Below, in pieces: positions 24,127 through 31,066 of a DNA stretch of 64,000 nt. Origin of the DNA: Kocuria flava. Its GTDB lineage: Bacteria > Actinomycetota > Actinomycetes > Actinomycetales > Micrococcaceae. How positions within the stretch are numbered: position 1 is the first letter of the stretch; the number at the start of each line of letters is the position of its first letter. The stretch is from NCBI RefSeq assembly GCF_001482365.1, contig NZ_CP013254.1, forward strand, positions 1,240,001-1,304,000. Reading direction: 5' to 3'. The translations under genes and the position numbers were made by a program. The notes under the pieces were generated by a model, which had not been told where the DNA came from, searched no databases, and was given only the letters and a program-made list of their open reading frames with translations.

Positions 24127-25345
24127 GGCCGTCCCGCCCGGGGCGTGGCCCGGCTACGACCGGGGCAGCCCCGGCTACCGTCGCGTCCTGCTGGCCCTGC
24201 TGTGCGCGGGGGTCGCGACCTTCGCCCAGCTCTACTCCGTCCAGGGCGTGCTGCCCCTGCTGGCCGCGGAGCTCGGCGTGGACGCCGCCCAGGCCTCCCT
24301 GGGGGTCTCCGCGGCGACGCTCGGGCTGGCCGCGGCCGTGCTGCCGTGGTCCGTGGTCTCGGACCGGTGGGGGCGGCTGCGGACCATGGTCGTGGCGGTG
24401 GCCGCCGCGACCGCCCTGGGGCTCGTCATGCCGCTGGCCCCCGGGTTCGAGGCCCTCGTGGTGCTGCGCTTCGCCGAGGGCGCGGCCCTCGGCGGGATCC
24501 CGGCGGTGGCCATGGCCTATCTCGCGGAGGAGGTCGCCGGCCGGCACACCGCGGTCGCCGCGGGCACCTACGTGGCGGGCACCACCATCGGCGGGCTGGC
24601 CGGGCGCATCGTCGCCGCCCCCGTGGGCGACGCCCTCGGCTGGCGGGCCGGCACGCTCACGGTGAGCGTGCTCGCCGCGGCGGCCGCGGTCGCGTTCGTG
24701 CTCCTGGCCCCGCGCCAGCGCGGCTTCGTGCGCCGCTCCGTGCGCCTGACCGGCGCGGACGGGCTGGCCGGGCGGGTGCGGGCGAACCTGGCCGACCCGG
24801 GGCTGGTCGTGCTCTGCGTGCTCGCGTTCCTGCTCATGGGCGGGTTCGTGGCGATCTACAACTACCTGGGCTTCCACCTCGGCGAGGAGCCCTTCGGCGT
24901 CTCGCAGACCCTGGTGAGCCTGCTGTTCCTGGCCTACCTCTCCGGAACGTGGTCCTCCGGGGCGGCCGGGCGGGCGGCCGCCGCGCGCGGGCGCCGCACG
25001 GTGCTGCTGGGCAGCGGGGCGCTCATGCTCGCGGGCCTGGCGGGCACGCTGGCGCCCTGGCTCCCGGTGGTCGTGGCGGGGCTGCTCGTGTTCACCGCGG
25101 GGTTCTTCGCCGCCCACGCGGTCGCCTCCGGGTGGGTGGCCGTGCGGGCGAGCACCGGGCGGGCGCAGGCCTCCTCGCTGTACACGCTCTTCTACTACGC
25201 GGGCTCCTCCGTGCTCGGCTGGGCCGTGGGCCTCGCCTACACCGGGGCCGGGTGGGCCGCCGCGGTCGGCGCGGTCGCAGGCCTCGTCGTCGTCGCCGCC
25301 GTGCTCGTGGCCCTCGTGCTGCGCGACCCGGCGCCCGGGCGCTGA
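24119..25345 (+). CDS. MFS transporter, drug:H+ antiporter-like
   Basis: A 12-helix major facilitator of 408 residues resembling YnfM/AraJ-like exporters. The first helix carries TFAQLYSVQGVLPLLAAELG and the motif after helix 2 is SDRWGRLRTM. YNYLGFHLGEEPFGVSQTLVS in the second half matches the YnfM group. Substrate unknown. GTG start at 24119 overlaps the GT87 stop by 8 bases, so the two are cotranslated, though a functional link is only context. The gene converges with the LmbE-type deacetylase; only 6 bases separate the stops. Confidence 0.87.
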   Translation: MAEAVPPGAWPGYDRGSPGYRRVLLALLCAGVATFAQLYSVQGVLPLLAAELGVDAAQASLGVSAATLGLAAAVLPWSVVSDRWGRLRTMVVAVAAATALGLVMPLAPGFEALVVLRFAEGAALGGIPAVAMAYLAEEVAGRHTAVAAGTYVAGTTIGGLAGRIVAAPVGDALGWRAGTLTVSVLAAAAAVAFVLLAPRQRGFVRRSVRLTGADGLAGRVRANLADPGLVVLCVLAFLLMGGFVAIYNYLGFHLGEEPFGVSQTLVSLLFLAYLSGTWSSGAAGRAAAARGRRTVLLGSGALMLAGLAGTLAPWLPVVVAGLLVFTAGFFAAHAVASGWVAVRASTGRAQASSLYTLFYYAGSSVLGWAVGLAYTGAGWAAAVGAVAGLVVVAAVLVALVLRDPAPGR

Positions 25346-25351
25346 GCCGGC

Positions 25352-26104
25352 TCAGCCGTCGCCGCCGCCCCAGCGCAGGGGGAACACCTCGAAGGTCGAG
25401 GCGAGCTCCACCCCGGCGCGCGCGCCGGCCGCACGGGCCCCTTCGCGCAGGAACGCGTCCGGGTCGAAGTCCGCCCAGCCCAGCCCCTCGAGGTAGGCGC
25501 GGTGGGCGCGCAGCGACTCCACGCCCGCCTCGAAGGTCGCGGTGACGTCCACCGCGTGCCGGGCCCCGGGCGAGGCGGCGGCCCACACGGCGCGCACGTC
25601 GGGCCACGGGGCGAGGCCGGCCTCGACCTGCTCCGGGAAGACCCACCGGTTGCCGGCGTCGCGCGCCGCGTCGAGGCTCGCCCGGCCCGCGGCGATGTGG
25701 TCGGCCTGGTTGAGGTTCACGGCCCCGTCCCAGGTGTCGCGGAAGTTGTTGGTGATCACCACGTCCGGGCGGTGCCGGCGCACGACCTCCGCGATCCGCC
25801 GGCGCAGGGCCACGCCGTACTCGAGCACGCCGTCGGGCAGGTGCAGGAACTCGACCTGCTCCACGCCCACGACCCGGCAGGACTCCCGCTGCTCCGCCTC
25901 CCGCAGGGGGCCGGCCCGCTGCGGGTCGATCCCGTCGATCCCGGCCTCCCCGCTGGTCACGAGGCAGTAGACGACCTCCTTGCCCTGGCCGGTCCAGCGG
26001 GCCACGGCCGCGGCGGCGCCGAACTCCATGTCGTCGGGGTGGGCGACGACGACCAGGGCGCGGTGCCAGTCCTCGGGCAGGGGTGTGAGCGGGGTCTCGG
26101 TCAT
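25352..26104 (-). CDS. PIG-L/LmbE family deacetylase
   Basis: Zinc-dependent N-acetyl-sugar deacetylase family member, 250 residues. The zinc motif is VVVAHPDDMEFGAAA near residues 20-34, the third ligand is in NLNQADHIAAGR, and the central NNFRDTWDG segment is typical. In actinobacteria such enzymes include MshB and Mca of mycothiol metabolism, but the DTW and DHxAAG signatures here are those of a separate widespread subgroup, so I do not name a substrate. ATG at 26104 is chosen over an upstream GTG; a CATGAT hexamer sits 6 bases before it. It lies 7 bases after the signal peptidase gene on the same strand and could belong to that operon. Confidence 0.85.
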   Translation of the reverse strand: MTETPLTPLPEDWHRALVVVAHPDDMEFGAAAAVARWTGQGKEVVYCLVTSGEAGIDGIDPQRAGPLREAEQRESCRVVGVEQVEFLHLPDGVLEYGVALRRRIAEVVRRHRPDVVITNNFRDTWDGAVNLNQADHIAAGRASLDAARDAGNRWVFPEQVEAGLAPWPDVRAVWAAASPGARHAVDVTATFEAGVESLRAHRAYLEGLGWADFDPDAFLREGARAAGARAGVELASTFEVFPLRWGGGDG

Positions 26105-26111
26105 GGGGCCA

Positions 26112-26666
26112 TCATGGCCGCCCGGCCCGGGCCCGGGCAACGGTGCGCTCCCGCACGGCGGCGCCGAGCTGCCACAGGGCGTAGCCGCCCAGGGCGGCCG
26201 CGACGGCGACGGTGCCCGCGCGCTTCTGTCCGGGGTCCAGGGCCGTGGCCAGGTGGCCCGCCCACGGCACGTGGTAGCGCACGAGCCCCCGCAGCTGCAC
26301 GTGGGTGATCTCGCCCTCGTCGGCGGCGTCGTTGGCGTCGCCGCGGGTCGTGAAGCTGCGCCGGCCCTCGCCGTCCTGGGCGATCGCGACGACCCGGTGG
26401 GTGACGAGCGTGGCGTCGTCGGGCCGGGGCATGAACGTCACGACGTCGCCGACCGCCAGGCGCTCGGCGTCCCCGGGGCCCTCGAGGGGCTCGACGACGA
26501 CCTGGCTGCCGGTCGGCACGGCCGGTTCCATGGACCCGGAGACCACCGTCAGGGGCACCCAGCCGAGCGCGCGGGGCACCGCGACGGTCGCGAGCAGCAG
26601 GGCGGCGACCACGGCGAGCAGGCCCAGCAGCACCGTGCGGGCCGCGCCGTGCAGGACGCGGCTCAC
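26112..26666 (-). CDS. sipW: SipW/ER-type signal peptidase I
   Basis: Membrane signal peptidase of 184 residues from the Ser-His (archaeal/ER, Bacillus SipW) branch of family S26. After an N-terminal helix (about 12-30) comes VVSGSMEPAVPTGSQVVV with the nucleophile Ser, then ATLVTHRVVAI with His in the place of the bacterial general-base Lys, then RGDANDAADEG with the conserved Asp. A second membrane helix lies near 148-168. SipW-type enzymes process TasA-like fibre proteins. GTG start at 26666 overlaps the stop of the upstream exported protein (4 bases). The three genes upstream on the same strand encode likely substrates. Confidence 0.9.
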   Translation of the reverse strand: MSRVLHGAARTVLLGLLAVVAALLLATVAVPRALGWVPLTVVSGSMEPAVPTGSQVVVEPLEGPGDAERLAVGDVVTFMPRPDDATLVTHRVVAIAQDGEGRRSFTTRGDANDAADEGEITHVQLRGLVRYHVPWAGHLATALDPGQKRAGTVAVAAALGGYALWQLGAAVRERTVARARAGRP

Positions 26667-27682
26667 GCCGTGTCCCCCGGGCACGCGATCTTGTGGCTGT
26701 TGCCGGGGGAGTGCAGCGTCCACAGGGCGGGCGGGTCCGCCGCCGGGCCGGCCGCGGTCCGCGGCCGCACCGTGAACTCCCAGGGCGACTGCCTGCCCGG
26801 GCCGCGCTCGGCCGCCGGGATGTCGTCCACGGTCAGGAGGGCCTGCCGCACGCTCCCGTCGCCGAGGGTCCGCAGCGTCTCCCAGGTGCCGCCGGCGGCC
26901 TGCGGGCGCCGCAGCAGCTCCCACCCCAGGACCTCGTCCGGGCCCTGCCAGGTCCAGGTGACGAGGGCGTCCTTGCCGGCGGCGGTGCACCCGGCCGGGG
27001 TCGCGGGCTCCTCGGCCGGCGCCTCGGCGGGCTCCTGGCCGCCCGGCTCCTGGCCGCCCGGCTCCTGCCCGCCGGGGTCCTCCCCGGGCGGTTCCTGCCC
27101 GGCCGGGGGCTGCGCGGCGGGCAGGTCCACGGGGACCGCGGTCTCCCACGTGCGCTCGGCGCGCTGGGAGACCCCGTCGAGGGAGAGGGCCTCCAGGCGG
27201 GTCAGGACCCGCAGGGACCGCCCGTCCCAGGGCCGCAGCGTCTCCGCCGGGACCTCCGCGAGGGAGACCTCCAGGCACAGGCGGGCCGTCGCGTCCCGCG
27301 GCAGCGGGGCCGGCTCCCCGGCCACGGCCGTGACCGGGGAGCCGGCCCCGCGCGCGGTCCACGCCGCCGGTCCGGCGCAGCCGTCCTGCCAGGCGAAGGA
27401 GGCCCCGGCGAGCGCGAGGACCGTGCCGTCCGGGGCGAGCACGGAGACGTCCGCGGGGCGGGCGAGGACCCCGAAGCCCGAGGTGTTCGTCAGCACGGCG
27501 GCGCGGTCGCCGTCGGCGGCGACCTCGAGGCCGGCGCGGCCCGTGGTCGAGGCGGGCACGGCCACCTGCTCGGCGGTGCGCCACGCGGCCCGGGTCGCGG
27601 TGCCGGGGGTGGTGAGGACGACGCCGGCGAGCAGGACGAGGACGCCGAGGAGGTAGAGGACGGTGTGGCGCGGCTGGGTCAC
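26663..27682 (-). CDS. Exported protein with Pro/Gly-rich repeat linker, probable SipW substrate
   Basis: A 339-residue secreted protein. The signal helix LYLLGVLVLLAGVVLTT (9-25) is followed by TATRAAWRTAEQVAV, resembling the W-[S/T] signature after signal sites of SipW substrates. Residues about 50-190 form a beta-rich domain. A linker of PGGQE repeats (EDPGGQEPGGQEPGGQE near 205) leads to a C-terminal domain (about 235-335) with KDALVTWTWQGPDEVLGWEL, which looks like a fibronectin type III fold. Four cysteines could pair. It sits between the second TasA-like gene and sipW, 18 bases from the former and overlapping the latter. Function as fibre anchor or adhesin is inference; I know no named homologue. 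Confidence 0.7.
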   Translation of the reverse strand: MTQPRHTVLYLLGVLVLLAGVVLTTPGTATRAAWRTAEQVAVPASTTGRAGLEVAADGDRAAVLTNTSGFGVLARPADVSVLAPDGTVLALAGASFAWQDGCAGPAAWTARGAGSPVTAVAGEPAPLPRDATARLCLEVSLAEVPAETLRPWDGRSLRVLTRLEALSLDGVSQRAERTWETAVPVDLPAAQPPAGQEPPGEDPGGQEPGGQEPGGQEPAEAPAEEPATPAGCTAAGKDALVTWTWQGPDEVLGWELLRRPQAAGGTWETLRTLGDGSVRQALLTVDDIPAAERGPGRQSPWEFTVRPRTAAGPAADPPALWTLHSPGNSHKIACPGDTA

Positions 27683-27700
27683 GGGGGTCTCCGGTAGGGG

Positions 27701-28285
27701 TCAGCGCTGGGCGAGGGAGAGCGTCAGCGGGCCGGGGGCGGCGGTGGCGCCCGCGGCGCCGGGGAGGTCGTAGCGGACGGTGACGTCGTAGGCGGCGCCG
27801 TCCCGGGCCGGGACCACGGCGCGACCCTCCGCGCCGGTGACCGTGGGGAGCGGGGAGCCGGGGTCCGCGGGGGTGATCTCGACGCGCGGGGCGGTCGCGC
27901 CGGCGGGGGCGCCGGCGTCGACCGCGAGGTCGGCGGCCAGCCGGGTGCCCTCGAGGACGGGGACGGCGCGGGTCCGGACGACGACGGTGCTGCCCGGTGC
28001 CGTCGGTCCCGGCACGGCGTCCGGGCCGGTGAGGTCCGTGGTCACGGCGACGACCGCGCCGGTGGCGTCGAGGTCCTCGTGGTGCAGGGTCACGGTGGTG
28101 TCCTCGAGGACGAGCTCGAGGCCGCCGGTGGTGATCGTGGCGACCTCCAGCGGCGCGGTCGCGGACCAGCGGGCGGCGGTGCCGTGGTCGGTGCCCAGCA
28201 GGGCGGCGAGCAGCCCGGCGAGCAGGGCCGCGGCCGCGGCGGTGCGCAGGGGCCGGGCGGGGCGGGTCGTGCGGGGGAGCGTCAC
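27701..28285 (-). CDS. TasA-like exported protein, second subunit candidate
   Basis: A 194-residue protein with a signal helix (about 14-32), then TAARWSATAPLEVATITTGG-L-E-L, the W-S and TTGxLxL signature of alternate-signal exported proteins. The rest is beta-rich and lacks cysteines, as in TasA/camelysin-like domains, with a conserved DLTGPDAVPG-TAPGSTVVV strand segment. A GTG start at 28285 has a perfect GGAGG site 7 bases upstream. It follows the main subunit gene after two hairpins and lies 18 bases before the next gene. It could be a minor fibre subunit or cap; assignment is by architecture only. Confidence 0.75.
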   Translation of the reverse strand: MTLPRTTRPARPLRTAAAAALLAGLLAALLGTDHGTAARWSATAPLEVATITTGGLELVLEDTTVTLHHEDLDATGAVVAVTTDLTGPDAVPGPTAPGSTVVVRTRAVPVLEGTRLAADLAVDAGAPAGATAPRVEITPADPGSPLPTVTGAEGRAVVPARDGAAYDVTVRYDLPGAAGATAAPGPLTLSLAQR

Positions 28286-28324
28286 GGGGGCCTCCGGGGG
28301 AGGGACGGCAGGACGGGGGAGGGG

Positions 28325-28379
28325 GCGTCCCGGTGCGGCGGTGCCGCACCGGGACGCTGCGGGGGCGGTCGGCCCCCGC
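28325..28379 (-). terminator. Tandem hairpins after the first TasA-like gene
   Basis: Read on the minus strand, the first hairpin (28359-28365 with 28373-28379, 7-bp GC stem) is followed by a second with a perfect 14-bp stem (28325-28338 with 28344-28357, loop of 5). Both lie in the 98-bp gap between the main subunit gene and the next gene of the operon. No T tract follows, so partial termination or mRNA 3'-end stabilisation is likely. Confidence 0.6.
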
Positions 28380-28383
28380 GGGA

Positions 28384-28965
28384 TCACTTCTGCTCGAGCT
28401 GCAGGGAGATGCCGTCGAAGGTGATCTTCTGGTTCTGGTACTGCGTGCCGGTCACGGAGTCGCCGATCCAGGTGAACGTGCCGGTCACCGTGACCGTCTT
28501 GCCGTCGTCGGCGGAGGTGACGTCGTAGGCGCTGTCGTCGTCGGTGTCCGCCAGACCGGTCACCTCGACGTCGTAGTCGAGGAGGCCCTGGCGCTCGGCG
28601 TAGTCGAGGTACTGCTTCGTGGCGCCCTCGTAGGCCAGCGACAGGTCGGCGTCGAGGTTCTTGCCGCGGGCGTCGACCACGGCGGTGGTCGTGAACTGCA
28701 GCGTGTCGCCGGGCACGATGCGGTCCGTGGCCGGGTCGAACGCCTCGTCACCGAGGGTCCAGGCGGGGCCGGAGACGTTCTCGAGGGAGAGGGAGCCGGT
28801 CGAGATGCCCGTGGAGCCCACGGCGGCGGCCTCGTCGGACCACTTGGCGAAGGTCCCGCCGCCGGCGGCGAGCAGGCCCGCGGCGACGACGCCGGCGAGC
28901 ACGGCCCTGCCGGTGCGGCGGTTGCGGCCGGTGGTGGGGGCGGTGTGCTGGGGTGCGGTGGACAT
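28384..28965 (-). CDS. Alternate-signal exported protein, TasA/camelysin-like major subunit candidate
   Basis: A 193-residue exported protein with 20 hydrophilic N-terminal residues, a hydrophobic helix GRAVLAGVVAAGLLAAG (19-35) and the sequence GTFAKWSDEAAAV followed by ISTGSLSLENVS. This is the pattern of the actinobacterial alternate signal-mediated exported proteins (TIGR04089-like) processed by SipW. The mature part is rich in Asp, Thr and beta strands and has no Cys, like TasA and camelysin. ATG at 28965 has an AAAGGAAC site. It is the first gene of the locus, with hairpins after it and a structured leader of about 220 bases before it, as expected for a highly made subunit. Fibre formation itself is inference. 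Confidence 0.82.
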   Translation of the reverse strand: MSTAPQHTAPTTGRNRRTGRAVLAGVVAAGLLAAGGGTFAKWSDEAAAVGSTGISTGSLSLENVSGPAWTLGDEAFDPATDRIVPGDTLQFTTTAVVDARGKNLDADLSLAYEGATKQYLDYAERQGLLDYDVEVTGLADTDDDSAYDVTSADDGKTVTVTGTFTWIGDSVTGTQYQNQKITFDGISLQLEQK

Positions 28966-29059
28966 GGGTGTTCCTTTGCGAGAGAGGGTGGGAGGGGAGC
29001 GCGCTGGATCGGCGCGCCGGGCGGGCATCCGGTGCCGTGGCCCGCGGGAGCGGCGGGGC

Positions 29060-29090
29060 CCGCCGGCCCGGGGATCGATCGGGCCGGCGG
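29060..29090 (-). other. Stable hairpin in the leader of the TasA-like operon
   Basis: CCGCCGGCCCG (29060-29070) pairs with CGGGCCGGCGG (29080-29090) around a 9-base loop containing GATCGAT. It would lie in the middle of the untranslated leader. Role unknown: mRNA stability, attenuation or protein binding. Confidence 0.45.
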
Positions 29091-29249
29091 ACCGCCCGCT
29101 GCGGCGCTCGCGGGGTCCGCGGGCGCCGTGGGGAGGCGGTGGATCGCCCGGGACGCCACCGGCAACCCACCGGCGCCGTCCCCGACGAGTTCGAGACTAG
29201 ACAAAAGTCCATGAATTCGAACAGAGCTGATCCGTCCCCAGTTCCCCCG

Positions 29250-29269
29250 ACGTTACTGAGCGGTAATGT
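29250..29269. promoter_or_regulatory. 20-bp imperfect palindrome, candidate operator
   Basis: ACGTTACTGAGCGGTAATGT: seven of ten base pairs are symmetric, with a TTAC(T/C)G half-site on both sides. It lies just upstream of the AT-rich promoter area of the TasA-like operon and 80 bases before the fdhD -10. The form resembles TetR/GntR-type operators. No regulator gene is adjacent. Confidence 0.45.
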
Positions 29270-29399
29270 CCCCCGCTCGGCGGCGGTCCCCGATGCCGCC
29301 ACGCAGGACGCGCCCCGCCGTCGTCCGTCGCCGCGCGGGCGACGGGCGGCCTAGGATCACGGGGAGGGCCCCGCCCCGGGGCACGGACGGGAGGAGACC

Positions 29400-30242
29400 A
29401 TGACCCGCGCGTCCCGGCGCCACCGTGTGCACCGCTACACCGCCGACGGCGCCGTCTCGGCCCGCGCCGACACCGTGGCCGGCGAGGAGCCCCTCGAGAT
29501 CCGGCTCGGCGGGCGTCCCTTCACCGTCACGATGCGCACCCCGGGCCACGACTTCGACCTCGTCGGGGGCTTCCTCGTCTCCGAGGGCGTGGTCTCGGCC
29601 GCGGAGCAGATCGTGCGCATGGACTACCGCGGCGGGGTCGACGCCGACGGGCGGCGCTCCTACAACGTGGTCGACGTCGTGCTCGCCCCCGGGGTCGTGC
29701 CGCCGGACACCTCCATGGAGCGCCACGTCTACACGTCGTCGTCGTGCGGGGTGTGCGGCACGGCCTCGATCGAGGCCGTCACGAAGGTCTCCGCGTTCGG
29801 TCCCGCCGGGGACGGGGTCCGCCTGCCGGTCGCCGGCCTGCTCGCCCTGCCGGAGCGCCTGCGCGCCGCCCAGCGGCTGTTCGACACCACCGGCGGCGTC
29901 CACGCCGCCGGGCTCTTCCGCTTCCCCGGGGACGACGACGGGCCCGAGCTGCTGTGCGTGCGCGAGGACGTCGGCCGGCACAACGCCGTGGACAAGGTCG
30001 TGGGCTGGGCGCTGCGCGAGGGCCTGCTGCCGCTGCGCGGGACCGTCCTGCAGGTCTCCGGCCGGGCCTCGTTCGAGCTCGTGCAGAAGGCGCACCTGGC
30101 CGGGATCCCCGCGCTCGCGGCGGTCTCGGCGCCCTCGGCGCTCGCGGTCGAGCTCGCGGAGCGGACCGGGACCACGCTGCTGGGCTTCAGCCGCGGCGCG
30201 TCCTTCAACGCCTACGCGGGCCGGGACCGCATCGCGGGCTGA
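29400..30242 (+). CDS. fdhD: Formate dehydrogenase accessory sulfurtransferase FdhD
   Basis: Transfers sulfur to the molybdenum cofactor of formate dehydrogenase before insertion. The 280-residue protein has the SSSCGVCGTASIEA loop (about residues 114-127) with the CxxC, GHDFDLVGGFLVSEGVV near 50-66, VREDVGRHNAVDKVVG and the SGRASFELVQKAH motif. ATG at 29400 has a GGGAGGAG site and a TAGGAT -10 about 40 bases before it. No formate dehydrogenase is encoded in this window, so its client lies elsewhere; its location near the molybdenum genes (15 kb) is only loose context. Confidence 0.95.
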   Translation: MTRASRRHRVHRYTADGAVSARADTVAGEEPLEIRLGGRPFTVTMRTPGHDFDLVGGFLVSEGVVSAAEQIVRMDYRGGVDADGRRSYNVVDVVLAPGVVPPDTSMERHVYTSSSCGVCGTASIEAVTKVSAFGPAGDGVRLPVAGLLALPERLRAAQRLFDTTGGVHAAGLFRFPGDDDGPELLCVREDVGRHNAVDKVVGWALREGLLPLRGTVLQVSGRASFELVQKAHLAGIPALAAVSAPSALAVELAERTGTTLLGFSRGASFNAYAGRDRIAG

Positions 30243-30286
30243 GGGGCCGGCCCGGGCCCGCCCGGCCGCTGAATAGGATGAACGCC

Positions 30287-31021
30287 ATGAAGCCCTTCCT
30301 GCTGCTCGCCACCCGGTCCGAGGACGACGTCGCGGACGAGGAGTACGAGACGATCTGCCGCTTCAGCGGCCTGCGGGAGGAGCAGCTGCACCGGGTCCGG
30401 CTGGAGGCCGGGCCCATGCCCCCGATCGACCTGCACCGCTACTCGGGGGTCATCATCGGGGGCTCCCCGTTCAACTCCTCGGACCCCCCGGAGCTGAAGT
30501 CCGAGGTCCAGCGCCGGGCCGAGGCGGAGATGCGGGACCTGCTCGACGAGGTCGTCGCCCGCGACTTCCCCTTCCTCGGCGCCTGCTACGGGGTGGGCAC
30601 GCTGGGCACGCACCAGGGCGGGGTCGTCGACCGCACCCGCGGGGAGGAGATCGGCGTGATCGAGGTGAGCCTCACGGAGGAGGGGCGCCGCGACCCCCTG
30701 CTGCGGGAGCTGCCCGAGGTCTTCCACGGCTACGTGGGGCACAAGGAGGGCACCCGCCGGCTCGCCCCCTCGGCCGTCCTGCTGGCCACCGGCACCGACT
30801 GCCCCGTCCAGATGTTCCGGGTCGGGCGCAACCTCTACGCGACGCAGTTCCACCCGGAGCTGGACGGCCCCGCGCTGGTCAACCGGATCGAGGCGTACAA
30901 GGAGCACGGCTACTTCCCCGCCGGCGACGCCGAGCGCGTGAAGGACCGGATCCGCACGGGCCCGGCCGTCACCGAGCCGCGCCGGATCCTGGCCGCCTTC
31001 GCCGACCGCTACGCCCGCTGA
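30287..31021 (+). CDS. Class I glutamine amidotransferase-like protein
   Basis: A free-standing GATase1 domain of 244 residues, GMP-synthase-like. The nucleophile elbow is FLGACYGVGTLG, and the catalytic His-x-Glu is in YATQFHPELDG. An FHGYVGHKEGTRRLAP stretch matches proteins annotated as glutamine amidotransferase or GMP synthase glutaminase-like in actinobacteria. No synthetase partner domain is present, so the acceptor is unknown. The ATG at 30287 is preferred over one 9 bases upstream, because TAGGAT (30274-30279) lies 7 bases before it, the spacing of the leaderless genes here. Confidence 0.85.
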   Translation: MKPFLLLATRSEDDVADEEYETICRFSGLREEQLHRVRLEAGPMPPIDLHRYSGVIIGGSPFNSSDPPELKSEVQRRAEAEMRDLLDEVVARDFPFLGACYGVGTLGTHQGGVVDRTRGEEIGVIEVSLTEEGRRDPLLRELPEVFHGYVGHKEGTRRLAPSAVLLATGTDCPVQMFRVGRNLYATQFHPELDGPALVNRIEAYKEHGYFPAGDAERVKDRIRTGPAVTEPRRILAAFADRYAR

Positions 31022-31066
31022 GGCGCGCCCCGGCCGGGCGCCGGGCGCGGCCGATAGCGTAGGGGC

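Larger units (their letters stand above)
28966..29399. promoter_or_regulatory. Divergent intergenic region with structured leader and palindromes
   Basis: This 434-bp gap holds no gene. The part at 29190-29270 is noticeably AT-richer than anything nearby. On the minus strand TAGTCT (29194-29199) could be the -10 for the TasA-like operon, implying a leader of about 220 bases; -35 is unclear (TGTTCG at 18 bases). On the plus strand TAGGAT (29352-29357) is a likely -10 for fdhD, with a 36-base leader and GGGAGGAG site. Confidence 0.5.
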
